A stretch of DNA of 5,677 nucleotides from Spirochaetaceae bacterium. GTDB taxonomy: Bacteria > Spirochaetota > Spirochaetia > Treponematales > Breznakiellaceae. A program made the translations under genes and the position numbers. Positions 1 to 4,904 of the stretch are shown piece by piece; positions within the stretch are counted from its first letter, which is position 1; each line of letters opens with the position of its first letter. The notes under the pieces were generated by a model. That model worked only from the letters and a program-made list of their open reading frames with translations, was not told where the DNA came from and ran no database searches. Where the stretch lies: NCBI GenBank assembly GCA_031278295.1, contig JAITKQ010000143.1:1-5677 (forward strand). Direction: 5' to 3'.

Positions 1-194
1 ACGATTCGATGTTTCGGGGACCGCGCCCGCCAGCGGGTTTAAAGTCCGCTACGCGGTAGCGTCCCGCAGGCGGGCTTCGGGTTCTGCCTTCGCTCCGCAA
101 AAAGCGGTAGGCATTCGCGGCTGTAGGCGGGGGATGATTCGATGTTTCGGGGACCGCGACTGCCCGCCCCGCCAGCGGGGTATTAGCCCGGCAG
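1..194. repeat. Left composite palindromic repeat (one and a half copies)
   Basis: Positions 1-25 are the tail of one unit (ending in GATGTTTCGGGGACCGCG). Positions 26-158 are a nearly full unit, and 159-194 start another. The unit opens with CCCGCCAGCGGG (26-37), then TTTAAAGTC, then the hairpin CGCTACGCGGTAGCG (48-62). Next comes CCCGCAGGCGGG (63-74), an 11-of-12 inverted partner of 26-37. It ends with the GGCATTCGCGGCTGTAGGC block from 110 and the GATGTTTC tail near 141. The same order of blocks in the same orientation makes up the array at 4905-5557. Positions 159-195 can also fold as ACTGCC/GGCAGT around CCCCGCCAGCGGGG, followed by TTTTAT, a possible weak plus-strand terminator. Open frames crossing the repeat on the minus strand look like by-products of its composition, not genes. 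Confidence 0.85.
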
Positions 195-206
195 TTTTAT
201 GTTTAT

Positions 207-216
207 AAAAATTTTT
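207..216. other. AT-rich palindromic patch
   Basis: AAAAATTTTT is a perfect 10-bp palindrome inside an AT-rich island (about 195-227) that contrasts sharply with the GC-rich repeats on both sides. It could be a bent or easily melted site or a weak promoter element. No gene can be tied to it. The plus-strand frame that opens with the ATG at 199 runs through repeats to 417 and shows no recognisable protein features. Confidence 0.35.
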
Positions 217-233
217 CATGTAATTTGGGCGCA

Positions 234-256
234 TTTCCGGCACTTCGTGCCGGAAA
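234..256. repeat. Perfect 10-bp inverted repeat (hairpin)
   Basis: TTTCCGGCAC (234-243) and GTGCCGGAAA (247-256) are exact reverse complements around a TTC loop. No T-run follows on either strand, so it is not a standard intrinsic terminator. Its sequence is unrelated to the CCCGCCAGCGGG repeat family. It may be an isolated REP-like element or a protein-binding palindrome. Confidence 0.7.
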
Positions 257-297
257 CCGGGCTTTGCGGGGTTCCGCCAGGCAAGCCCCTTGGGTTG

Positions 298-388
298 CCC
301 CTCCATTCCCTTACGCGAACACTTCGCGCGAACGCTTCGCGCGAACGCTATGCGCGAACGCTACGCACCCCTCCAATCCCTTGCGCGT
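298..388. repeat. 13-bp tandem repeat (four units) between short direct repeats
   Basis: Four consecutive 13-bp units lie at 313-325, 326-338, 339-351 and 352-364, with consensus GCGCGAACGCTTC. Units end in CTTC, CTTC, CTAT and CTAC, and the first is the most diverged. Because of GCGAA/TTCGC each unit boundary can also pair as a small hairpin. The block is flanked by an imperfect direct repeat, CCCCTCCATTCCCTTACGCG at 298-317 and CCCCTCCAATCCCTTGCGCG at 368-387 (18 of 20 identical). A 13-bp period shifts frame at every unit, and at least two plus-strand frames stay open across it. This inflates the apparent N-terminus of the downstream gene. Confidence 0.8.
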
Positions 389-465
389 TTAGCGCACAAC
401 GGCTTTTTCGGCAATGATAGGCCGGTAAATGTAAAATTACTGATGGCGTCCGGCCTTGCCCATCC

Positions 466-494
466 TTGCAAAATGCACGGATCGGTGTTATTAT
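466..494 (+). promoter_or_regulatory. Sigma70-type promoter with extended -10, for the lipid kinase gene
   Basis: TTGCAA (466-471) and TATTAT (489-494) are separated by exactly 17 bases, and TG at 486-487 gives an extended -10. Transcription would start near 501, essentially at the ATG at 503. This promoter is the main argument for placing the gene start at 503, not at the ATG at 290 in the same frame. Activity is inferred from the sequence only. Confidence 0.6.
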
Positions 495-502
495 GTTACT
501 TA

Positions 503-1132
503 ATGATGGAATATATTAAAAATCGTTTCTCAATATACGACATCCCTTCCATGATTCAGGATTTTAAAAGTGAAATTACAAGGAAAAGCATTCATTTTTT
601 GATTGCCCTGACACCTGTATTGACCATGGTAAGCCGCGATTTTGCCGTGGCCGCGCTCACGCTTGGAGTCATATTCTATATTTATCTGGAAAGCCTGCGC
701 CTTTCCGGTGTTGAAGTTCCTTTTTTTTCGGTCGTTGTCCGCCTGGCATCTAGGCCGCGCGACGGCAACCGCTTTGTGCCGGGCCCGGTAACGCTCGGAA
801 CAGGCGCCCTGCTCGCGCTGTTGCTGTTTCCCGAACCTGTCGCAAAGATTGCGATTTACGCGCTTGCTTTTGGCGACGGTTTTTCTTCCCTGGTCGGGCG
901 GATTTTCGGACGTATCCGCCCGGCTTTCCTTTTGGGCAAAAGCGTTGAAGGCTCGCTTTCATGTTTTTTTTGCGTCCTGCTTTCTACATGGTATGTGTGC
1001 CGTGATATAAAGGCTTCTTTCGCCGCCGCCGCGGCGGTAGTTGTTTGCGATGTTTTGCCTCTCGGAGATTACGACAATGTTGCAATACCGCTCGCGGCCG
1101 GTATTGCCGCGAAATGTCTGCTCGCCCTTTAA
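503..1132 (+). CDS. SEC59/DGK1/VTE5-family CTP-dependent lipid kinase (dolichol/phytol kinase-like; often annotated phosphatidate cytidylyltransferase)
   Basis: A 209-residue polytopic inner-membrane protein of the family that uses CTP to phosphorylate polyprenols, phytol or diacylglycerol. The bacterial substrate cannot be told from sequence. Family marks visible: ITRKSIHF near residues 25-32; PGPVTLGTGALLALL near 93-107; the LAFGDGFSSLVGRIFG signature at 121-136; LLGKSVEGS at 143-151; and the C-terminal PLGDYDNVAIPLAAG at 186-200, resembling the family's usual DDNxxIP ending. Hydrophobic segments lie at about 31-62, 97-124, 152-166 and 172-183. The frame is open back to 290, but that part is tandem repeat and non-membrane sequence, so the start at 503 (or the adjacent ATG at 506) is preferred. 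The ATG at 551 is an alternative giving 193 residues. No start has a Shine-Dalgarno sequence; the promoter at 466-494 suggests a leaderless mRNA. It is followed after 91 bases by the chromate transporter gene, probably in one transcript. Confidence 0.78.
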   Translation: MMEYIKNRFSIYDIPSMIQDFKSEITRKSIHFLIALTPVLTMVSRDFAVAALTLGVIFYIYLESLRLSGVEVPFFSVVVRLASRPRDGNRFVPGPVTLGTGALLALLLFPEPVAKIAIYALAFGDGFSSLVGRIFGRIRPAFLLGKSVEGSLSCFFCVLLSTWYVCRDIKASFAAAAAVVVCDVLPLGDYDNVAIPLAAGIAAKCLLAL

Positions 1133-1211
1133 CGGCGACCGGACGGACAGGCTTTGCGGGTACACCGCTTCGGCGGGCATACCGGGCTTCAAGAGACCGG
1201 GTTTCAGGCAT

Positions 1212-1215
1212 GGGG
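1212..1215 (+). promoter_or_regulatory. Probable ribosome binding site of the chromate transporter
   Basis: GGGG lies eight bases before the ATG at 1224. It is a modest Shine-Dalgarno match, but the only G-rich stretch at a suitable distance, and it supports the 1224 start. An ATG overlapping it at 1210 is in a different frame. Confidence 0.4.
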
Positions 1216-1223
1216 CTTGATGA

Positions 1224-1790
1224 ATGCGTGATTTGTTCGCTCTTTTTTTTTCTTTTTTAAAAATCGGTTTGATAGCTTTCGGCGGCGGCTACTCCATTAT
1301 GCCTATCATTGAACGGGACCTCGTGAACGGCAAGGGCTGGCTTACTATGGATGAGCTGGTAGAGTACTATACCATAGGACAGATTACCCCCGGCATCATA
1401 GCCGTGAATCTTGCATCCTTTATCGGCTACAGGCAAAAAAAAATCGTAGGATCGGTGTTTGCTACGATGGGTTTTATCCTCCCGGGCATCATACTGATAA
1501 CGCTGGCGGCCCTGCTCCTTCAAAATCTCAGCGATATTCCGTTGGTGCGGAACGCTTTTGCCGGCATCCGCCTCGTGATAGCCGCCCTGATCACCAAAAC
1601 CGTGGTAATGCTCTCCGCCGCCCTGATCCAAAAACAACGCGGCCTTCCCCGTAATGTAATTGCGCTTGCCATTTCCGTGATCTGCTTCGTACTTTCGCTT
1701 GTTTGGCATACCAACCCTGTCATACTCGTCGTCGCTTCCGGGGTCGCGGGATTTTTCTGCTTCCGGCCCAAAAAACCGCCAAAAATATAG
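1224..1790 (+). CDS. Half-size chromate transporter (CHR family, ChrA-like)
   Basis: A 188-residue membrane protein with one CHR domain. The family moves chromate or related oxyanions across the inner membrane; the physiological substrate in anaerobes is uncertain. Visible motifs: FGGGYSIMPIIER (19-31), GWLTMDEL (38-45), IGQITPGIIAVN (51-62) and FIGYR (66-70), followed by hydrophobic segments at about 75-99, 110-134 and 144-178 and a basic end (RPKKPPKI). These fit the short-chain ChrA form, which usually works as a pair of neighbouring half-size proteins. Here no second half lies beside it: upstream is the lipid kinase and downstream is a convergent gene. The start at 1224 has GGGG eight bases upstream. 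Codons 7-12 contain T9 (1243-1251) and T6 (1253-1258) tracts, a slippage-prone spot. Probably co-transcribed with the upstream gene. Confidence 0.9.
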   Translation: MRDLFALFFSFLKIGLIAFGGGYSIMPIIERDLVNGKGWLTMDELVEYYTIGQITPGIIAVNLASFIGYRQKKIVGSVFATMGFILPGIILITLAALLLQNLSDIPLVRNAFAGIRLVIAALITKTVVMLSAALIQKQRGLPRNVIALAISVICFVLSLVWHTNPVILVVASGVAGFFCFRPKKPPKI

Positions 1791-1933
1791 TGGATCAGGA
1801 ATGACAGGGGCAGCGGAATCCCCGTTAAACGCACGCCATCATCCTTGCGGCGCCTAAGAATTTGTTGTCGCGGCAGGCCGCCGCGTTTCGCAAACGCGCC
1901 TTGTTTTGCAGGTCGCCGGTGCGGAAGCGATGG
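1791..1933. other. Convergent intergenic region
   Basis: This gap separates the 3' ends of the chromate transporter (plus) and the DUF2156 gene (minus). It contains two overlapping, mutually exclusive stems: CGCGGC (1869-1874) with GCCGCG (1880-1885), and CGCGTTT (1882-1888) with AAACGCG (1892-1898). A shared bidirectional termination role is plausible. No ORF in it looks real. Confidence 0.5.
1882..1909 (+). terminator. Candidate intrinsic terminator after the chromate transporter
   Basis: A perfect 7-bp stem, CGCGTTT/AAACGCG, has a CGC loop and is followed by CCTTGTTTT, an interrupted and short T-tract. It sits about 90 bases past the chromate transporter stop, between two convergent genes. 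The T-tract is weak, so this is tentative. Confidence 0.35.
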
Positions 1934-2824
1934 CTACCGAGGTTGTGTCTTGTGCGGAACGCCTATGTATTTTTTTACAAAACCACAGGGACGGTAGGTC
2001 ATCTTTGCCTGCCGCAAACCGTCATCGCCAAGATCCTGTTCACGGTTGACATACAGACACCCGGACGGCAGACTCGCGGCAAAAAATTGGTTTACTGCCT
2101 GGTAGATACCCTTGTAATCATCAATGCATTTTTCAAAATGAACCGCAAACATCGAAGCGCCCGCCACATACTCTCCCAGGCAGTAACCGGCAGGATGCTT
2201 GTTTACAAAGTATATCCTGCCTTCAAGCCCCAATTCGGCGGAAAGTAGCAAGGCTTCGTGCGCCGCGATATAGTCCCCTTCGCTGCCTTTGTCCTGCTTC
2301 CAGCGCTCAAGTATCGCCAGCGCCTGTGGCGTATACTCGCTCGTCAGTGTACAATCATGGTGATCGGGGTACGAAAGCAAAAAAGCGTTTACCAAATTCC
2401 GTTTTTTGTGGAATTTTTTGCCGGATAGCAAGGCCAAATCACTTTTGTTGTACAGGTAGTCAAAATTATTGCGGTCTTCCGTAATTTCTACGCCCATATC
2501 CTCGATAACCGGACGGTTGTTTTCCAAAATTGAATCGGGGATGCCTTTCCAGTAGTCATGTTCGGCAAGCAATCTCTCCAAGACGGGTATATCCGGCATC
2601 GCGCACGGTGTCGCGAAAAACCTCTTGCCATGGAGATCCCCGGAAACCAGTATGTTGCCGTTCTGTTCGCGTGAAATCCTGTAATTGTAGCGTCCGCGAA
2701 AAAGATACAGGTTCGCAAAAGTAAATTCGGAAACGCCGTCCTTTGCGGCCCTTAACGCCGGATGCAGGGCCTCTTTCAGGTCCAGCAATATGGGCGCGAA
2801 ATCAGGAAATAAAGGGATCAACAT
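1934..2824 (-). CDS. DUF2156 family protein (phosphatidylglycerol lysyltransferase C-terminal-like, GNAT fold)
   Basis: A 296-residue protein, normal length for stand-alone DUF2156 proteins. They share the acyltransferase fold of the catalytic part of MprF-type lysyl-phosphatidylglycerol synthases. The true acceptor of these short forms is not established. Family motifs seen: SEFTFANLYLFR (32-43); FDYLYNKSDLALLSGKKFHKKRN in the middle (121-143), with the basic KKFHKKRN typical of the family; LGEY (216-219); VHFEK (228-232); GIYQAVNQFF (239-248); and YVNREQDLGDDGLRQAK (258-274) followed by TYRP. No membrane segment, so probably cytoplasmic or membrane-associated and without the MprF flippase part. 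The ATG at 2824 lies seven bases after the -10 of a good promoter, with no Shine-Dalgarno sequence. The gene follows cbiO on the same strand after 310 bases and probably has its own transcript. Confidence 0.9.
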   Translation of the reverse strand: MLIPLFPDFAPILLDLKEALHPALRAAKDGVSEFTFANLYLFRGRYNYRISREQNGNILVSGDLHGKRFFATPCAMPDIPVLERLLAEHDYWKGIPDSILENNRPVIEDMGVEITEDRNNFDYLYNKSDLALLSGKKFHKKRNLVNAFLLSYPDHHDCTLTSEYTPQALAILERWKQDKGSEGDYIAAHEALLLSAELGLEGRIYFVNKHPAGYCLGEYVAGASMFAVHFEKCIDDYKGIYQAVNQFFAASLPSGCLYVNREQDLGDDGLRQAKMTYRPCGFVKKYIGVPHKTQPR

Positions 2825-2966
2825 TTAGTTTATAATAGCGGGTATTTACAGGAATTGTAAGCCGCCTCCGGAATAAAACGCCCCGACGCGGCAAAATTTC
2901 CCGGGTCAGTAAACCCCAGGACAGAATAACGCGGAAACGGACAGGATTCAGGCTCTTGGGTACCAT
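2802..2966 (-). CDS. Possible small basic ORF upstream of and overlapping the DUF2156 gene (54 aa)
   Basis: A 54-codon frame starts at the ATG at 2966 and has GAGGG (plus-strand 2973-2977) six bases upstream, a better ribosome site than either flanking gene has. The product begins MVPKSLNPVRFRVILSWGLL and is rich in arginine. It shows no motif I recognise. The frame overlaps the first 23 bases of the DUF2156 gene in another frame and covers that gene's promoter. It could be a real small protein, a leader ORF coupling translation into the DUF2156 gene, or chance. The good ribosome site is the main support. Confidence 0.3.
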   Translation of the reverse strand: MVPKSLNPVRFRVILSWGLLTREILPRRGVLFRRRLTIPVNTRYYKLNVDPFIS

Positions 2967-3134
2967 TACTTTCCCTCAGCGGCTAGGTGTCGTCATATTC
3001 GATGATCGTTCAGCGCCGGCAATGCCGCTTCGATCCGTGTTTGGGCTAATACGTTTATGCTATTCATGGAAATCTTTATAGCCGTTTATCCCTTATTTGG
3101 TTATTTCGTAATGATTCATAAGAGGGGAGGGGGG
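2825..3134. other. 310-base gap between cbiO and the DUF2156 gene
   Basis: Besides the DUF2156 promoter and the 54-codon frame, this gap holds a 24-codon minus-strand frame (3067-2993) without a clear ribosome site. No strong terminator follows cbiO: its stop is followed by a C-rich run and then AT-rich sequence (about 3030-3120). No tRNA-like fold or repeat-family copy was seen. cbiO readthrough into the DUF2156 gene is therefore possible. Confidence 0.5.
2832..2860 (-). promoter_or_regulatory. Sigma70-type promoter of the DUF2156 gene
   Basis: Read on the minus strand, TTACAA (plus 2855-2860) and TATTAT (plus 2832-2837) are separated by exactly 17 bases. Only seven bases separate the -10 from the ATG at 2824, so the expected transcript starts at or next to the start codon. 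No Shine-Dalgarno sequence could then be present in the mRNA. Confidence 0.65.
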
Positions 3135-3860
3135 CTACAACGCGCATTCGTCCAGCAATTTTTTGTTGTCGATGATATCTTTTGCCGGACCGTCGGCCCG
3201 GAGGCGGCCTTTGTGTAGAAGCAGGCAACGCTTGCACAGACGCCGCACCAGATCAAGGTCGTGCGTCGTGATAAGGTAAGATTCCTTGAGTGTTTCAAGT
3301 ATCGCCAGGAGGCGGCGGCGGGCGCGGGGGTCAAGGTAGGCTGAAGGTTCGTCCATCAGCAGCATACGCGGTTCCATGGCCAGGACGCCGGCAAGCGCGG
3401 CGAGTCGCTTTTCGCCGCCCGACAGTTTATGCGACATCCTGTTTTTTAGGTGAAGTATTTCCAGCTTTTCAAGTATTCTGTCCGCCGCCTTCTCTATGCT
3501 TTCAGCCTCCGACCCGGATTTTCCATCACTTTCCGCATAGTTCCGGGGGCCAAATGCCACGTCATCGTACACGGTGGGCATAAAAAGCTGATCGTCAGGA
3601 TCCTGGAACAAAAGGCCCAGCTTCCGCCGCACAAACGGTAGGCTTTTTTTCTCCAAAAGTACGCCGTCAACCTCAATCTTGCCTGTGTGGGCCTCCAGGA
3701 TTCCCAGCAACGAAAGTAATAGCGTAGATTTCCCGGCTCCGTTCGCACCCAAAAGCGCGACCCTTTCGCCTTCGTTTATGGTAAACGATACGTCTTCCAG
3801 CACATGCCCTTCGGTGCCGCCCGGGTAGATCACCGAAAGGCCGGAAACTTTCAACAGCAT
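3135..3860 (-). CDS. cbiO: Cobalt/ECF transporter ATP-binding protein CbiO
   Basis: A 241-residue ABC ATPase that would power an ECF-type vitamin or cobalt/nickel importer from the cytoplasmic face, together with CbiQ. All catalytic motifs are intact: Walker A GANGAGKST (38-46), Q-loop LFQDPDDQLF (84-93, close to the FQNPDDQLF form typical of CbiO/EcfA), signature LSGGEKRLAALAG (146-158), Walker B MLLMDEPSAYLDP (166-178) and switch histidine TTHD (198-201). The C-terminus (LLLHKGRLRADGPAKDII) also fits the family. With only one ATPase gene here, it would act as a homodimer. It starts 13 bases after the cbiQ stop, with GGCGGG six bases before the ATG, so the two genes form an operon. The residues around 111-122, rich in Ser, Gly and Glu, look like a small lineage-specific insertion in the helical domain. 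The substrate cannot be read from this subunit. Confidence 0.93.
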   Translation of the reverse strand: MLLKVSGLSVIYPGGTEGHVLEDVSFTINEGERVALLGANGAGKSTLLLSLLGILEAHTGKIEVDGVLLEKKSLPFVRRKLGLLFQDPDDQLFMPTVYDDVAFGPRNYAESDGKSGSEAESIEKAADRILEKLEILHLKNRMSHKLSGGEKRLAALAGVLAMEPRMLLMDEPSAYLDPRARRRLLAILETLKESYLITTHDLDLVRRLCKRCLLLHKGRLRADGPAKDIIDNKKLLDECAL

Positions 3861-3873
3861 GGCATGCCCGCCG

Positions 3874-4674
3874 TCATAAGCTTAGCCTCCCTATAAACCG
3901 GCTTACGTTAAAAATACGCATCAGAACGAGGGCGGCGGCCAGGGTGACGAGGAATACTAGATCGGATCGGCGCGGCGGCCATCTTTTCCTTGAATGGTAG
4001 CGGCCCGCAAAACCACGGCATTTCATCGCGCAGTACACCCGCTCGGCGCGGTCAAAACTACGAAGCAAAAGTTGCCCCAAAAAACTCCCCATATCTTTCA
4101 TCTTGATGGCCCGTAAACCGGGCGCGCGCAGGATATAGGCCGTCCACATACGTTGCGCTTCGTCAACCAGCAGGCCTATGTACCGGTATGTCAGCGAAAG
4201 TTGTAGGCCTATCACGCCGAGTCCCCGCGTTCGGGTTAGTAGCGCGCATATATCGTTGAACGGCGTCGTCGCTACCAGGATCAGAACGGCAAATACGCAG
4301 AGCAGGGTTTTGAGCATTATCGAAATAAATGCTACCAGGCCTTCGCTTACCCCAAACCCGCCTAGGGTAAAGGCGGTTTCACGCATGAAAAACAGGTTGC
4401 CCAGCCCGCCAAATAGCGCAAACGGAAGCGCCACAACAAGGCGGGCAAGCAATGGGCGGTACGGTGTGCCGGACAGTGGCATCATACAGGCGGGGTACAG
4501 CAGGAACGGAACGAGTCCGCTCAGATTCTTTGACGGAAACGAGATCGCCAGTGTCAAAAAAAGCAAGGTGGCCGTTGCCTTAACGCCGGTGTTGAGTCGA
4601 TGCACGGGCGAATCCCTGTAGCTTAGGCGTTCCAGATGATCGATGCCTGCGGCGGCGCTGTGAAACCGCGACAT
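3874..4674 (-). CDS. cbiQ: Energy-coupling factor transporter transmembrane protein CbiQ
   Basis: A 266-residue T-component that links the ATPase to a substrate-binding membrane subunit. The N-terminus IDHLERLSYRDSPVHRLNTG (11-30) matches the CbiQ start with the DSPxHRLxP-like motif, here NTG in place of the usual DPR. Hydrophobic segments lie at about 33-47, 52-65, 76-93, 109-136, 153-170 and 239-252. The second cytoplasmic coupling motif is clear (SFDRAERVYCAMKCRGFAG, 206-224). The first is present as ILRAPGL (181-187), a variant of the Ala-Arg-Gly motif. The start at 4674 has GGAG ten bases upstream and overlaps the stop of a short upstream frame as TAATG, which suggests translational coupling. 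cbiM or cbiN normally sit upstream of cbiQ in cobalt operons, but none is seen; the repeat array starts about 230 bases upstream. CbiQ is the best match, but a generic EcfT for another vitamin is not excluded. Confidence 0.9.
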   Translation of the reverse strand: MSRFHSAAAGIDHLERLSYRDSPVHRLNTGVKATATLLFLTLAISFPSKNLSGLVPFLLYPACMMPLSGTPYRPLLARLVVALPFALFGGLGNLFFMRETAFTLGGFGVSEGLVAFISIMLKTLLCVFAVLILVATTPFNDICALLTRTRGLGVIGLQLSLTYRYIGLLVDEAQRMWTAYILRAPGLRAIKMKDMGSFLGQLLLRSFDRAERVYCAMKCRGFAGRYHSRKRWPPRRSDLVFLVTLAAALVLMRIFNVSRFIGRLSL

Positions 4675-4805
4675 TAAGCCGGCGCTCCAGAGATCCGCGC
4701 GTCCTTCAGCGCTCCGTCCGGAAGTAAATCATCAGGTATGCGCAAAGTATCCTCCAAAAGGTTAAAACCGTGAAAATCCGTCCGTAAATGCTTGCCCGGT
4801 TTCAA
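4674..4805 (-). CDS. Unrecognised short frame coupled to cbiQ (leader ORF or gene remnant, 43 aa)
   Basis: A 43-codon frame from a TTG at 4805 ends in TAA that overlaps the cbiQ start as TAATG. GAGG lies nine bases before the TTG. Its product, ending in PDDLLPDGALKDARISGAPA, looks like natural soluble protein sequence but matches nothing I recognise and has no membrane segment, so it is not the end of a CbiM. An adjacent minus-strand frame ends one base before this TTG. It encodes a lysine- and arginine-rich stretch ending in KAAGKRLPGEAA and has no start codon short of the repeats. Together the two could be the frameshifted 3' end of a lost upstream gene. A coding leader of the cbiQO transcript is the other option. 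Confidence 0.35.
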   Translation of the reverse strand: MKPGKHLRTDFHGFNLLEDTLRIPDDLLPDGALKDARISGAPA

Positions 4806-4876
4806 GTTAAGCGGCCTCGCCCGGCAGTCGCTTGCCGGCAGCCTTAACCGATTTGTATGCCCGTACCGGTCTTAAT

Positions 4877-4904
4877 AGCTTAGCAAATCCTCTTTCTTTG
4901 TCAA
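4877..4904 (-). promoter_or_regulatory. Candidate promoter of the cbiQ-cbiO operon
   Basis: On the minus strand a perfect -35 box TTGACA (plus 4899-4904) and TAAGCT (plus 4877-4882) are 16 bases apart. The -10 keeps the key T, A and final T but is otherwise weak. The expected leader is about 195 bases. It contains a 7-bp stem GCCGGCA/TGCCGGC with an AGCGAC loop (within about 4820-4842). I looked for a cobalamin riboswitch core in the leader and did not see one. The -35 sits directly at the end of the repeat array. Confidence 0.45.

Noticed and set aside
199..417. 72-codon plus-strand frame
   Set aside because: It is made of hairpin and tandem-repeat sequence, with no ribosome site and no recognisable domain.
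290..502. N-terminal extension of the lipid kinase frame back to the ATG at 290
   Set aside because: The extra residues come from the 13-bp tandem repeat and have no family resemblance; the promoter at 466-494 lies inside the extension, and the family core begins after 503.
1862..2248. 128-codon plus-strand frame opposite the DUF2156 gene
   Set aside because: It is the shadow of a well-supported gene whose conserved motifs are all on the minus strand.
2930..3060. tRNA or small RNA in the gap after cbiO
   Set aside because: No cloverleaf, CCA end or T-loop was found, and the only stems are 4-5 bp long.
4675..4870. Cobalamin (B12) riboswitch upstream of cbiQ
   Set aside because: Expected for a cobalt transport operon, but neither a B12-box-like core nor the characteristic folded arms could be found by eye. 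The GC stem there is too simple.
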